From contig JACTMY010000004.1 of NCBI GenBank assembly GCA_014584395.1, forward strand, positions 1-64,000: DNA of 64,000 nucleotides, read 5' to 3'. Below, one piece after another: positions 8,831 to 17,923 of the stretch. The translations under genes were made by a program, and so were the position numbers. Each line of letters begins with the position of its first letter. Position 1 is the stretch's first letter. Below the pieces are notes generated by a model, which saw nothing but the letters and a program-made list of their open reading frames with translations, ran no database searches and was not told where the DNA came from. This stretch comes from Planctomycetota bacterium (GTDB lineage Bacteria > Planctomycetota > Planctomycetia > Gemmatales > HRBIN36).

Positions 8831-8870
8831 AAAGAAAAAGCCGTGCCAGGCTATCCATCCCAGCACGGCT
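8831..8870 (-). terminator. Intrinsic terminator for the small secreted protein gene
   Basis: On the minus strand, AGCCGTGC (8870-8863) pairs with GCACGGCT (8846-8839) and is followed by a run rich in T (8839-8831). It lies 20 bases past the stop of the minus-strand gene ending at 8890. Confidence 0.85.
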
Positions 8871-8889
8871 AGGTTGTTTGAGAGGATCG

Positions 8890-9225
8890 TTAGTCCTTTT
8901 CCCATTCGAGTTTGGAAACGCTGATCCACTTTTTGCCTTCGGATTCAGTGACTTTGCCGGTCACCTTGCCCTTCTTGGCTTCGGTGCAGATTTCCTTGTG
9001 ATACTTGCTGTTGCTGGCTTTGTCGAAATAGATGATCGATTCCTTGCCGTCGGCCTTGACGACGAGCACGGTGGCACAGCTCTTCTCTTTCTTGAGTTCG
9101 CATTTGGCACAGCAAATCGTGCCGTCAAAGGTGGTCTCTTTTTTGTCTTTGTCATCCGCGGACACGCTGGCCATGAGGCCCAGCGGCACAATCACGCCAA
9201 GAACCAGGGTCAACAACATGCGCAT
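8890..9225 (-). CDS. Small secreted protein, DUF6370-like
   Basis: Encodes 111 residues. The start at 9225 has AGGAG upstream. Residues 1-23 form a signal peptide (LLTLVLGVIVPLGLMASVSA), then a Lys/Asp-rich linker. The core holds TICCAKCELKKEKSC near residue 36 and HKEICTEAKKGKVTGKV near 76, a Cys-X2-Cys pattern with a compact beta fold that resembles the DUF6370 proteins of planctomycetes; I name this family with moderate confidence. The role is unknown; the cysteines could bind metal or form disulfides outside the cytoplasm. It forms its own unit with a clear terminator after it. Confidence 0.8.
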   Translation of the reverse strand: MRMLLTLVLGVIVPLGLMASVSADDKDKKETTFDGTICCAKCELKKEKSCATVLVVKADGKESIIYFDKASNSKYHKEICTEAKKGKVTGKVTESEGKKWISVSKLEWEKD

Positions 9226-9418
9226 GGGTGAATCTCCTGAAGCAAGGTTAATGGTCTCAATGCAGAGAAAAGTATAAGTCGCTAACTAGGTGATTACAAG
9301 AGGCTGGGATGATTGGATTTGCTTCCTCATGCCGTTGACCCTTGCCAGAAACGGACTTAATATTCATCAGGACAGAAATCGAGCAACGTTATTCCAACCG
9401 GTTTCATCAAAGCCAAAT

Positions 9419-10735
9419 ATGGGGAGATGGATTCCTATCGAAATCCCACGCACTGAGCTGACCGTTCATCAGGAGAAGGCCATCCTCGTCAGCGTCGACT
9501 TGCCCACCCGGCCCTTGTCCCTGGGCGATCGCTTGGAGGAGATCCGCGGCTTGACGGAAGCCGCGGGAGCTCGCGTCGTTGGGGAGATGACGCAGCGCCG
9601 GCAATATCCTGAACCGGCCACCTATCTGGGGAAGGGCAAGGTTCAGGAACTGACCGACCTGGCCAAGGCCGCGGACGCGGATGTCATCATTTTCGACAAC
9701 GACCTATCCCCCTCGCAAACGCGCAACCTCGAAAAGGCGACCTCGATCAAGGTGCTCGACCGCAGCGAATTGATCATGGACATCTTTGCCACGCGCGCTC
9801 GGACCGTCGCGGCTCGACTGCAGGTCGAATTAGCACAACTCGAATACAGCCTGCCCCGGCTCAAAAATATGTGGACGCACTTATCCCGGTATAAGGGCGG
9901 CATCGGCTTGCGGGGGCCCGGCGAAACGCAATTAGAGGAAGATCGCCGGCTCGTCGATCTGCGCATCCGCGATCTGAAACAAAGACTTCGCGAAGTACAA
10001 GCACGCAAGGAGCGCGAAGTCGCCTCCCGCCAGGAGGAATACACCGTTTCCCTCGTGGGTTACACCAACGCCGGCAAAAGCACTTTGATGAATGCCCTAA
10101 CTGATGCCGAGGTTTTGACCAAGGACCAGCTCTTTTCGACGTTGGATACCCGAACCCGCGTTTGGAAAGTGAAGAACTGGGGCAAGATCCTCCTGTCCGA
10201 CACGGTCGGCTTCATCCGCGATCTGCCCCACCATCTCGTGGCTTCCTTCAAAGCCACCCTGGAAGAAGCCCGGCAAGCCAGGCTGTTGCTCCACGTGATC
10301 GATGCAAGCAACGCGGCCATGAGCGATCAAATCAACTCCGTTCGCAGCGTGCTCAGGGAACTCGATTGTGATCAAAAACCCAATCTCTTTGTTTTGAACA
10401 AGATCGATCGCATCGAGGACGTGCCCAGCGTGGAGGCGCAGGCACGCACCCACTTCAGCGAGGGAACCCGCGGCATCGTCAGCGTGAGTGCCCAAAAAAA
10501 ACTAGGTCTGGATGCATTGACCCAGGCGGTGATCAACGCCCTGACGGAAGACACTCTCCTTTTGACCGTCACCTTTGACGCGGGCAATGGCAAATTGCTG
10601 GCCTACATCGCTGCTCATGCGGAAGTCTTGTCGCAGCGTTATGAAAATGATCACGTCATCGTGGATTGTTTGTTCCCCCGCTCTTTGCTGCACATGCTCG
10701 AAGGGCCAGGCATTCGCGTTCAACCCAAGACGTGA
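9419..10735 (+). CDS. hflX: Ribosome-associated GTPase HflX
   Basis: Encodes 438 residues from the ATG at 9419; a GTG at 9290 would add 43 residues that look non-coding. HflX binds the 50S subunit and rescues or splits stalled ribosomes in stress. The N-terminal HflX domain (about 10-190) has the motif PATYLGKGKVQEL, then a Glu/Arg-rich helical linker (LEEDRRLVDLRIRDLKQRL), then the G domain: G1 GYTNAGKST near 214, G3 DTVGFIRDLPHHLV near 261 and G4 NKID near 326. The length fits the family. It appears to be a single-gene unit with a weak Shine-Dalgarno sequence. Confidence 0.95.
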   Translation: MGRWIPIEIPRTELTVHQEKAILVSVDLPTRPLSLGDRLEEIRGLTEAAGARVVGEMTQRRQYPEPATYLGKGKVQELTDLAKAADADVIIFDNDLSPSQTRNLEKATSIKVLDRSELIMDIFATRARTVAARLQVELAQLEYSLPRLKNMWTHLSRYKGGIGLRGPGETQLEEDRRLVDLRIRDLKQRLREVQARKEREVASRQEEYTVSLVGYTNAGKSTLMNALTDAEVLTKDQLFSTLDTRTRVWKVKNWGKILLSDTVGFIRDLPHHLVASFKATLEEARQARLLLHVIDASNAAMSDQINSVRSVLRELDCDQKPNLFVLNKIDRIEDVPSVEAQARTHFSEGTRGIVSVSAQKKLGLDALTQAVINALTEDTLLLTVTFDAGNGKLLAYIAAHAEVLSQRYENDHVIVDCLFPRSLLHMLEGPGIRVQPKT

Positions 10736-10843
10736 AGGTTCGCCGCGGCGGCAAAGCCGAGACCCGCTTTATTCCCTTGCATTGCCAGCTCATGGTTGGT
10801 TTCATGGCTATCAATCATGATTCCGATCATGGGGTGCCCCACG

Positions 10844-11155
10844 ATGGACCGGCAACAGTTTGACCAAGCCTTGAACCTTGACGTTCCTCCCGCGAATTGG
10901 AGTTTGCCCCTCCAGGCACTCTGGTACGCGGCTCGTGATCAGTGGGATCAAGCACACGCCTGCGCCCAGGAGGACCACAGCGAATGGGGGTCCTGGGTCC
11001 ATGCGCATCTTCATCGCCAGGAAGGGGACACGGGCAATGCAGCCTATTGGTATCGCCGAGCCGCTCAACCGTTTCCCAAGACCACTATCCAGCAAGAATG
11101 GTCGGACATCGTCGATGCCGTGATCCGGCATGGTCAAATTGACGATCGACGATGA
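10844..11155 (+). CDS. Conserved small protein of unknown function
   Basis: Encodes 103 residues from the ATG at 10844 (MDRQQFDQAL), with GGGG 9 bases upstream; a start at 10796 would add 16 unlikely residues. The pattern LQALWYAARDQWDQAHA, then WVHAHLHRQEGDTGNAAYWYRRA and EWSDIV is a well-conserved short family found in many bacterial phyla. It resembles a single TPR-like helical hairpin pair. The family has no established function that I can name. It lies 28 bases before the proposed comEC start and may be co-transcribed with it. Confidence 0.8.
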   Translation: MDRQQFDQALNLDVPPANWSLPLQALWYAARDQWDQAHACAQEDHSEWGSWVHAHLHRQEGDTGNAAYWYRRAAQPFPKTTIQQEWSDIVDAVIRHGQIDDRR

Positions 11156-11183
11156 TCCACGGAGTGACAGGGGAGGCGCTCGC

Positions 11184-13772
11184 TTGGATCAACCCATTCT
11201 GACAACGGCGTCTGTCCCTACACAAGCCATTCAACCATCGCGGCTGATCCTCGCTCCCCTCCTGCCTTTGGCCTTGGCCATGGGGTTGGGGGTGTATCTC
11301 GACCGAATGATGGCGATCAACCCTATCGCCTATGGCGTGATGATTGCGGCGGGCATGGTCTTGATGGTTTGGCCGGATCGGTCCCATGGGGTCGATGGGG
11401 GCGCCGAAAAGAACGTGCCGATATCCACCAAGACGTGGCTGCGCATGGGCAGCTCATGGGTGGTCGTCCTGAGCATGACTGGGGTCTGGCATCAACTGTA
11501 CCGTCAACCTGCCGCGGATGACGTCATGCATGCGGCTTCACTGGAAGGTCATTTCGTTCGTCTGCGTGGCAGGGTCGTCTCCGAGGTGGATCGTTATCAG
11601 CCGGATCAATTAGACCTGCGTTCCATGGGCTTCGGCGAAGGTGTGGCGTTCACCCTGCAAGCCGAGGCGTTGGATCAGGCCACGCATTGGCTGCCGGTGA
11701 GCGGCCAGGTGCGCGTGGGAGTAGGAAGCACGATGTCGGGGGTGTTCGCGGGGGATCGGCTCGAGTTGATCGGCACTCTGCGAAGAACCGGCCAAGCCAG
11801 TAATCCAGGTTCGGAGGAGCGCGAACGCCGCTGGCAAGATCAGAGGCTCTTTTGCCTTCTGCACGTCAAGGACGCGGGAGGCATCATCGTCTTGCCCGAG
11901 TCGCGCAGCCTGTCCTTTCAAGTGGTGGTGGCACAACTGCGTTCGTGGATTCGTGATCTCATCGAGTATTCTTTCTCCGCTGAGACCAGGGGTTGGGTCC
12001 AGGCGCTTCTGCTCGGCGAACAGCGGGCCGTGCCGCGCGAGCAATCGGATGGTTATCGGCAAGCTGGCGTCTATCATGTGTTGGCGGTCTCCGGGATGCA
12101 CCTGGTCGTGCTGGCTGGCTTTGCGGGAATGATCCTGCGCATCGGGCCATGGAACCGAAAGGGCAGATGGTTGGGCTTGACCTTGATGGTGATCCTTTAT
12201 GCGCTCATCAGCGGCGGGCAGCCCCCCATCATACGAGCTTCGATCCTCGTTTTGGCCTTCATTGGCGGCAAATGTCTGAACCGCGACGTGGAACCGGTCA
12301 ATGCCTTGGCCTTGGCCTGGATCGTCATCGGCGTTTATGACCCCAGCGATTTGGCACGCACGGGAACCCATTTATCCTTCCTGGCCGTATTGCTGATATT
12401 CCTCGTCGTCCCTGCCGCCAATCAGTTCTGGGATCGGCCGATCACCGATCCATTGGAAAAGCTGATTCGGGAAGCTGAGCCGCGACTGGTGAAAATGGGT
12501 CGCATGGCGCTGCGGTCCGTGGGCATGGCTTACACGGCCAGCCTGATCATCTGGCTTGGTACCTGGCCATTGCTCATGGATCGTTTTCACCTCTTTTCCC
12601 CCATTGCCATCTTGCTCGGCCCTCCGGTCATCTTGCTGACCTCATTGGGATTGATGGCCGCATTCGTTTGGTTGTTCCTGGCCGTGTTGAACCTGCCTGG
12701 AATCGCTGCATGTGCTGCCGTGGCGGATTGGTTTTTGCAGGAAAGTGCCGTTTTCGTCTCATGGGCGAATCACGCGGGGGTGGGCATTGTGTATTGTGCT
12801 GACTTGCCGCCCTATTGGCTGGAATGGGGTTACGCCGGGATGCTGTCTTTGATCTTGATCACGAGCTTGCAAGGCCGCGCCCTGCCTTGGCGGTTGATGC
12901 TCATGCTCGCGGCGGTGTGGTGCGGCTCATGCTGGTGGTGTATGGGTCCAAGAACGGTCCCTGGCCAGTGGCGCTGCACCGTGCTGGCGGTGGGGCATGG
13001 CCAATGTGCCGTTGTTGAAACCGCTGAGGGACGCGTCGTGTTGTTTGATGCTGGCTCGATCACTGGCCCTGAAGTCGCCACGAACATCATCGCGCCGTTT
13101 CTGTGGAGCCGTGGTATGACACGGGTCGATGAGATCGTTTGCTCGCATGCGGATTTGGATCATTTCAATGCTGTTCCCGCTTTGCTGGAGCGCTTCGCCG
13201 TCGGCCAGGTGAGTTTGAATCCCAGTTTCATGGAGCGGCTGCAAGCGGGCGGGCAGGGCATGATCCGCCTTCTTGAACGCAAGGGCATCCCCATCCGCAC
13301 ATTGTCCGTGGGGGAGAAGCTGAGCTCCGGGTCCATGATGATCAATGTGCTTCATCCTCCCTTGAAAGGTCCCGAAGGACCCGAAAATGCACGCAGTTTG
13401 GTGCTCTCGCTCACTTGGGGCGGCAAGCACATTTTGCTCACCGGGGATCTGCAGGAGCCGGGGTTGAGCATGGTCCTTGCGAAACCCATCCCACCTGTGG
13501 ACATCCTACTGGCTCCCCATCATGGATCGCCGTTATCCAATACGCCCTCCTTGGCGGCATGGGCCAAAGCGCGGCTGGTCATTTCCTCGGAGGGCCGCCT
13601 CTTGCGCCGGCAAGTCGATCCTTATTCGCCACTGGGGGCGACTTTTTGGCGAACGCATGAAGAAGGGGCCATCGTTATTGTTGGTCAAGCGTCCGGCTGG
13701 CAGGCACGTGCCTTTCGCAGCGGACGTGCCTGGTCGGCCCCGCCGTCCAATGAACGCTCGATTGCAAAATGA
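11184..13772 (+). CDS. comEC: ComEC/Rec2-type DNA uptake channel protein
   Basis: Encodes 862 residues from a TTG at 11184 preceded by AGGGGAGG; the only upstream ATG (11130) overlaps the previous gene, so I prefer the TTG. Domain order is DUF4131 with N-terminal membrane spans (about 15-230), the multi-span Competence domain (about 265-590, with YHVLAVSGMHLVVLAGF) and a C-terminal metallo-beta-lactamase fold (about 620-850). The last domain shows VLAVGHGQCAVVE, CSHADLDHFNAVPALL and LLAPHHGS, which match the family's metal-site motifs. ComEC carries single-stranded DNA through the inner membrane during transformation; the lactamase domain may degrade the non-transported strand. No other competence genes are adjacent, which is usual for this gene. 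Confidence 0.93.
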   Translation: MDQPILTTASVPTQAIQPSRLILAPLLPLALAMGLGVYLDRMMAINPIAYGVMIAAGMVLMVWPDRSHGVDGGAEKNVPISTKTWLRMGSSWVVVLSMTGVWHQLYRQPAADDVMHAASLEGHFVRLRGRVVSEVDRYQPDQLDLRSMGFGEGVAFTLQAEALDQATHWLPVSGQVRVGVGSTMSGVFAGDRLELIGTLRRTGQASNPGSEERERRWQDQRLFCLLHVKDAGGIIVLPESRSLSFQVVVAQLRSWIRDLIEYSFSAETRGWVQALLLGEQRAVPREQSDGYRQAGVYHVLAVSGMHLVVLAGFAGMILRIGPWNRKGRWLGLTLMVILYALISGGQPPIIRASILVLAFIGGKCLNRDVEPVNALALAWIVIGVYDPSDLARTGTHLSFLAVLLIFLVVPAANQFWDRPITDPLEKLIREAEPRLVKMGRMALRSVGMAYTASLIIWLGTWPLLMDRFHLFSPIAILLGPPVILLTSLGLMAAFVWLFLAVLNLPGIAACAAVADWFLQESAVFVSWANHAGVGIVYCADLPPYWLEWGYAGMLSLILITSLQGRALPWRLMLMLAAVWCGSCWWCMGPRTVPGQWRCTVLAVGHGQCAVVETAEGRVVLFDAGSITGPEVATNIIAPFLWSRGMTRVDEIVCSHADLDHFNAVPALLERFAVGQVSLNPSFMERLQAGGQGMIRLLERKGIPIRTLSVGEKLSSGSMMINVLHPPLKGPEGPENARSLVLSLTWGGKHILLTGDLQEPGLSMVLAKPIPPVDILLAPHHGSPLSNTPSLAAWAKARLVISSEGRLLRRQVDPYSPLGATFWRTHEEGAIVIVGQASGWQARAFRSGRAWSAPPSNERSIAK

Positions 13773-13836
13773 GTAGGATAACCTGGCGAATGAACGGATA
13801 AGCTCAGACCATCTTTCGTGGACGGGAGAAACACCC

Positions 13837-15336
13837 ATGGCAGTGGATCGACGAGAATTTCTACAGCATGCGCAATGGGCGGGTGGATTTTGGTTCCTCG
13901 GTTCCATGGCGAGTTGGGCGGATGATCAGCCGAAAAACAAGCCCTGGCCGAAGTCGTCCTTCCTCGAGGGCAATTTTGCGCCGGTTCATGAAGAGGTCGT
14001 TCATGATGATCTGCCTGTGCATGGCCACTTGCCTACGGCCCTCAATGGCATGTTGGTTCGCAATGGACCCAATCCCCGCTTCCCGCCGCGAGCAAGTTAT
14101 CATTGGTTCGATGGCGATGGGATGCTTCACGGTGTTCGCCTCCAGGGTGGCAAGGCCAGCTATCGGAACCGCTGGGTGCGCACCGCCAGCTTTCTCGCGG
14201 AAGAGCAAGCGGGAGAAGCCCTCTATGGCGGCCTCATGGATCCGCCCAAGGTCACGGACGCACGGGCCAAGGCGCCGCTCAACAAGGCCAACACCGCTCT
14301 GGTCTGGCATGATGGCCGATTGCTCGCCCTGTGGGAAGGGGGGCCGCCCCATGAAATCACCGTGCCGAAACTCGACACCGTGGGGCCTTATCAATACGGC
14401 GGCAAGCTCAAACATCCCTTCACTGCGCATCCCAAAGTGGACCCGCGCACGGGAGAGATGTTTCTTTTTGGCTACAACCTGGTATTCAAGCCCTATTTAC
14501 AATACAGCGTCGTCAACGCTAAGGGCGAATTGGTGCATTCACAGCCCATCGATTTGGACGTTCCGGTGATGATGCATGATTTCGCCATTACCGAACAGTA
14601 CGCCATTTTCATGGATTTGCCCGAAGTGTTCGATCTCAAGCGGGCCATGTCCGGCCAGTATCCGTTGGTCTTCAAGAAAGAGCGCGGTTCACGCTTTGGC
14701 ATCATGCCCAGGCAGGGAGGAAAGGTGCGCTGGTTTTCCTCTCCCGCTTGCTATGTTTTTCATGTCCTCAATGCCTACGAAAACGGTCAGGAAGTCGTTT
14801 TGCAAGCCTGCCGCATGCCCCGCTTCCCCGACGTGCTCGAACCGGCAGGGCTCAACCCGGGCGAAGCGACGAACTCCAGTCCCATCCTGTATCAATGGCG
14901 CTTCCATCTGGGTTCTGGCCAGGTGGAAGAAGGACCGATCGATGACTTAATGGTGGAATTTCCGCGAGTGGCCGATCGGCATATCGGTCGGCCTACGCGC
15001 TTTGGATACGTTGGCTACTCCCTCAAGGATGAGCCGATGTTCAGCGGCTTTGCTAAATATGAATTAGACAAGCGGATGTGCCAAAAACATGCCCTGGGCG
15101 AGGGACGCTTTGCAGGCGAGGGCATCGTGGTGCCCAAGCCCGATGCCAAGGCGGAGGATGAGGCGTGGTTCCTTAGTTTTGTGCACGATCAAGCCAACAA
15201 CCGCAGCGAATTAATCGTGCTGGATGCACAGGATTGGAGTCGGCCGCCGCTGGCTCGGGTCATGTTGCCCGTTCGGGTGCCGTTTGGGTTCCATGGGACG
15301 TGGATCGACGATCGGCATTTGCAGCCTGGTTCGTGA
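13837..15336 (+). CDS. Carotenoid oxygenase (RPE65/CCD family) with Tat-like leader
   Basis: Encodes 499 residues. The family cleaves carotenoid or stilbene double bonds using a non-haem iron held by four histidines. The four expected sites are visible at His198 (KHPFTAHPK), His247 (VMMHDFAI), His309 (CYVFHVLNAYE) and His486 (FGFHGTWI), and the entry motif LNGMLVRNGPNPRF is near 69. The length is normal. The N-terminus (DRREFLQHAQWAGGFWFLG) resembles a twin-arginine leader, so the enzyme may be exported with its cofactor; most bacterial relatives are cytoplasmic, so this is an inference. Likely substrates are apocarotenoids or lignin-derived stilbenes. Confidence 0.92.
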   Translation: MAVDRREFLQHAQWAGGFWFLGSMASWADDQPKNKPWPKSSFLEGNFAPVHEEVVHDDLPVHGHLPTALNGMLVRNGPNPRFPPRASYHWFDGDGMLHGVRLQGGKASYRNRWVRTASFLAEEQAGEALYGGLMDPPKVTDARAKAPLNKANTALVWHDGRLLALWEGGPPHEITVPKLDTVGPYQYGGKLKHPFTAHPKVDPRTGEMFLFGYNLVFKPYLQYSVVNAKGELVHSQPIDLDVPVMMHDFAITEQYAIFMDLPEVFDLKRAMSGQYPLVFKKERGSRFGIMPRQGGKVRWFSSPACYVFHVLNAYENGQEVVLQACRMPRFPDVLEPAGLNPGEATNSSPILYQWRFHLGSGQVEEGPIDDLMVEFPRVADRHIGRPTRFGYVGYSLKDEPMFSGFAKYELDKRMCQKHALGEGRFAGEGIVVPKPDAKAEDEAWFLSFVHDQANNRSELIVLDAQDWSRPPLARVMLPVRVPFGFHGTWIDDRHLQPGS

Positions 15337-15353
15337 GGCTGCTCGAAAGCAAT

Positions 15354-15380
15354 AAAAAACCACGGTCTGAGCGACCGTGG
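15354..15380 (-). terminator. Intrinsic terminator for the Cys-rich secreted protein gene
   Basis: On the minus strand CCACGGTC (15380-15373) pairs with GACCGTGG (15367-15360), a 5-base loop between, followed by TTTTTT. It lies 46 bases past the stop of the minus-strand gene at 15426. The tract is on the wrong side to serve the + strand oxygenase gene. Confidence 0.85.
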
Positions 15381-15425
15381 CCATGTGGTCAAGAGTGGTC
15401 GGAGCGAACGGCTAAGTGAAGGCGG

Positions 15426-17267
15426 CTAGTCGTCGTTCTTCACTGGTCGTTGTTCCTCCGCGGGCAAATGCGCGGGGACAACTTGCGAACTGCGCGAATC
15501 GTTTTGATAGATCCAATAGGTTCGCATGGCGGCGCGCTTCCATGGATCCGTGGTTCGCATCGACGTTTGCGTAATATTCGAGTCGAACCGGGACGGGTCG
15601 AAGGTAACATCATTGGCGAAATCCTTGACCCAAGTCCATGCGGTTTGACAGCCACTGGCTTGGACCGGCCCCATCGAGACCCAAGACGAGGTTCCCGAAG
15701 CTGGCAATGCACAAGGGGTGGCCCACGTCATGACGGAGCCGTTTGGCTCTGCATGACAGGGTGCAACCACCAACGATACGCGCTTCACCGTCACACACGT
15801 CGGCTGACATCCCACCTTGATCGTATTCGAAAGGGATGGATGCATCGACTTATCGTTGGAGCTTTGCACGATCCAGGTCGTGCAGGTCGATTCACATTGA
15901 CGAGGAGTCTCCGAACAAGACGTCCATGGCATCACCATCGGTTCAGCCATCACGTGGCTGGGAGCATGGCGGCGCAGGGCCGTGCCTTCCACTTGCATGT
16001 GCAATTGTCTCAGGAAGAACGCAATTTCTTCGTGGACTTCGGGCGTTTGGCGAACGATCAGGCACTCTCCAGGGGGAAAATAGAAGATGCATGGCCGATG
16101 CTCACTCACCCCTTGCCAGCCGTCTTGCCAGCATTTTGGAGCCACCATGTTTTGCAGCATTTGGATGAGGATTTGTTCGGAATAGTGCTCGTTGAGTAGG
16201 CCGGCCACCGGGTAAAAGCGGATGCGCTCCATTGGCGCGGATGTGGTCGAAGATACTTGTGAGCAGCCTTTCTTGGATTCACCGCATGTCGAGGAGGGGC
16301 AGCCTTGTCCCTTGCCCTTTGAAGGACAGCACGCCTCACCACTTCCACAAGGAGCCGAGCAGCAACCTTCGGATGGCTTCGAGCAGGAGCTTGTGCATGA
16401 AGCGCCATCGGCGGGCGTGCAAGCCGCTTGTTGAATGGCCTTTCCCATTTTGGCTTTGGCATCGATCTTCATGCCGATGGTGAGTGTGCCATGCGGTTTG
16501 CCGTCCTCTGTCTCTTGCGTTTGGATATTGACGTCAACTTTAATCTCGCCACAACCTAAGTGATGGAAGAAACCGCTCATGGATCGTGCACAGTTCTTGA
16601 CCCAACCCGGCATCTTCGAGCAGAGTTGACATGGGGATGCGCAGCCATCCGCATCGTCCATGCCGGGGCAGGCCTTTTCCGTGCGGGAGGCGAAGAGGAC
16701 TTTGGGTTCCGAAACATTGGCACGGGGACACGTCAGCGTATCCTCAAGAGTGACAGGCTCCGCCAGATGAAACAGCACGTCGCCCCGAATGTCCTCCATC
16801 ATGGCCAAGACCACGGGCAGATGAGGAAAGAAATGACCGACCATGGGCATGGCGGAAGTGGAGGTGCCATCCGCTGGCAGCCACGTCGGAGGCGTCCGAG
16901 CAGACCCCTGAGCGACGAGCGCCAACAAGGAGGGGTCTTCTTGTTCCTCATAGTGCGCGGTCTTCACTTCCAGCGCATCCGGAACGGCTTCCGATTGCAA
17001 ACCGGAAAGAGCGCGCAATTCGTGGATCAAATGCGGGAGGTCCTGCACCGGCAAGACGTTGGGTTCTGAATGATCCGACAGGATCGAGCCGATCGGATAC
17101 CGCGGCTTGGCAGTCGATGGATGCTCCGTTGCAGCGGCGGGTTGTGAGCGACCCAGCCAGGCCAGGAAAGGCGAATCGGGATGTCGATGGCCGAAATCCA
17201 TCCAGGCCACTGTGAGCACGGCCGTTGCAACGAAGGTCAGAGCCATCCAACCAAACACTTTGCGCAT
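15426..17267 (-). CDS. Large secreted protein with Cys-rich cluster
   Basis: Encodes 613 residues from the ATG at 17267, which sits behind AGGTGAGG; an ATG at 17285 would add six residues. Residues 1-25 are a signal peptide or anchor (MRKVFGWMALTFVATAVLTVAWM). The middle (about 270-330) holds a dense run of cysteines in pairs such as EGCCSAPCGSGEACC and KGQGCPSSTCGESKKGC; further Cys pairs are scattered (ACPGMDDADGCASPCQLC near 190). The segment VAGLLNEHYSEQILIQML with CLIVRQTPEVHEEIAFFLRQL near 420 looks like the secretin-related short domain seen in planctomycete proteins that begin with many Cys, but no outer-membrane ring domain follows. Function unknown. A clear intrinsic terminator follows the gene. 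Confidence 0.75.
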   Translation of the reverse strand: MRKVFGWMALTFVATAVLTVAWMDFGHRHPDSPFLAWLGRSQPAAATEHPSTAKPRYPIGSILSDHSEPNVLPVQDLPHLIHELRALSGLQSEAVPDALEVKTAHYEEQEDPSLLALVAQGSARTPPTWLPADGTSTSAMPMVGHFFPHLPVVLAMMEDIRGDVLFHLAEPVTLEDTLTCPRANVSEPKVLFASRTEKACPGMDDADGCASPCQLCSKMPGWVKNCARSMSGFFHHLGCGEIKVDVNIQTQETEDGKPHGTLTIGMKIDAKAKMGKAIQQAACTPADGASCTSSCSKPSEGCCSAPCGSGEACCPSKGKGQGCPSSTCGESKKGCSQVSSTTSAPMERIRFYPVAGLLNEHYSEQILIQMLQNMVAPKCWQDGWQGVSEHRPCIFYFPPGECLIVRQTPEVHEEIAFFLRQLHMQVEGTALRRHAPSHVMAEPMVMPWTSCSETPRQCESTCTTWIVQSSNDKSMHPSLSNTIKVGCQPTCVTVKRVSLVVAPCHAEPNGSVMTWATPCALPASGTSSWVSMGPVQASGCQTAWTWVKDFANDVTFDPSRFDSNITQTSMRTTDPWKRAAMRTYWIYQNDSRSSQVVPAHLPAEEQRPVKNDD

Positions 17268-17501
17268 AGCCTCACCTGTTCTCATGGGGGAAAGGAGCCA
17301 CTGTTCGCGGTTGCCTCCGCGCCGCGTTGATCAGCGCGGGGTGAACGCGCGAAAGGGCGCGACGTTGGGGAGAAGGGCCTCCCTGCCCGAGTCATGCATC
17401 CATGCATGGCTCTCCCCAAGCGGGCGGCACTATAACGATTGACTTGCCATCAGACTAGCCCAAGTAGGGAGATCAAAAATACCAGGATTCACGGAGGAAA
17501 A
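17268..17501. other. Upstream region with structured element
   Basis: Contains a perfect 9-bp inverted repeat, TTGGGGAGA (17365-17373) with TCTCCCCAA (17411-17419), enclosing a small GGGC/GCCC hairpin and two ATGCAT palindromes. It lies about 100 bases upstream of the minus-strand Cys-rich gene and could be its leader or a regulator site. No T-run follows, so a terminator is unlikely. Confidence 0.4.
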
Positions 17502-17561
17502 ATGGCAAAGAAAGGGGCCAAGGCAAAGAAAAACAGATCGGTTAAACCGGACGATCCATGA
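17502..17561 (+). CDS. Very small basic micro-ORF (19 residues)
   Basis: ATG at 17502 to TGA at 17559-17561 encodes MAKKGAKAKKNRSVKPDDP. GGAGG at 17493-17497 lies 4 bases upstream in an A-rich context, a stronger ribosome site than most genes in this window. The peptide is Lys/Arg-rich at the start and acidic at the end and could bind RNA or the ribosome. It stands alone, about 360 bases before rsfS. Its size means chance cannot be excluded; the ribosome site is the main argument for it. Confidence 0.4.
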   Translation: MAKKGAKAKKNRSVKPDDP

Positions 17562-17923
17562 ACCTTGGGAGTGAATGGACGGTCCCTTCGGATGGAGGGA
17601 ACAACGCCATTCCGACGGCGGGCGTTGCCCTTAAGACATCAGAATAATTCGTTCGGGCGAGGAGGGAGGATCAGGTCGATCCTGCCGGCCGCATAATCAT
17701 CAAAAGATCATGACGTTTCCCCTTGACCTGAAGTGAGAACCAATCCATGATTGATAAAGAAGACAGTGGATGGAACGCGAGACGGACGCGTCGCCCGCAC
17801 TTGCGAACTATCCGATCAACCCCGAGTCAAAGGAGACAGGACCACGCGCCATCCCATCACCAGCCGTTGGCCAGCCTCCTTCACTCCCGTCCCGAAACCG
17901 AGCGAAAGGAGGGTCACCCCTTA
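17562..17923. other. Non-coding stretch upstream of rsfS
   Basis: No convincing gene. An open frame from 17747 runs into rsfS in frame, but its first 59 codons lack any coding character and the strong ribosome site is at 17905-17913. TTGACC near 17722 may be part of a promoter; no good -10 is evident. Confidence 0.5.

Noticed and set aside
17747..17923. Extended N-terminus for rsfS
   Set aside because: The extra 59 codons have no coding character and the strong ribosome site is before the ATG at 17924.
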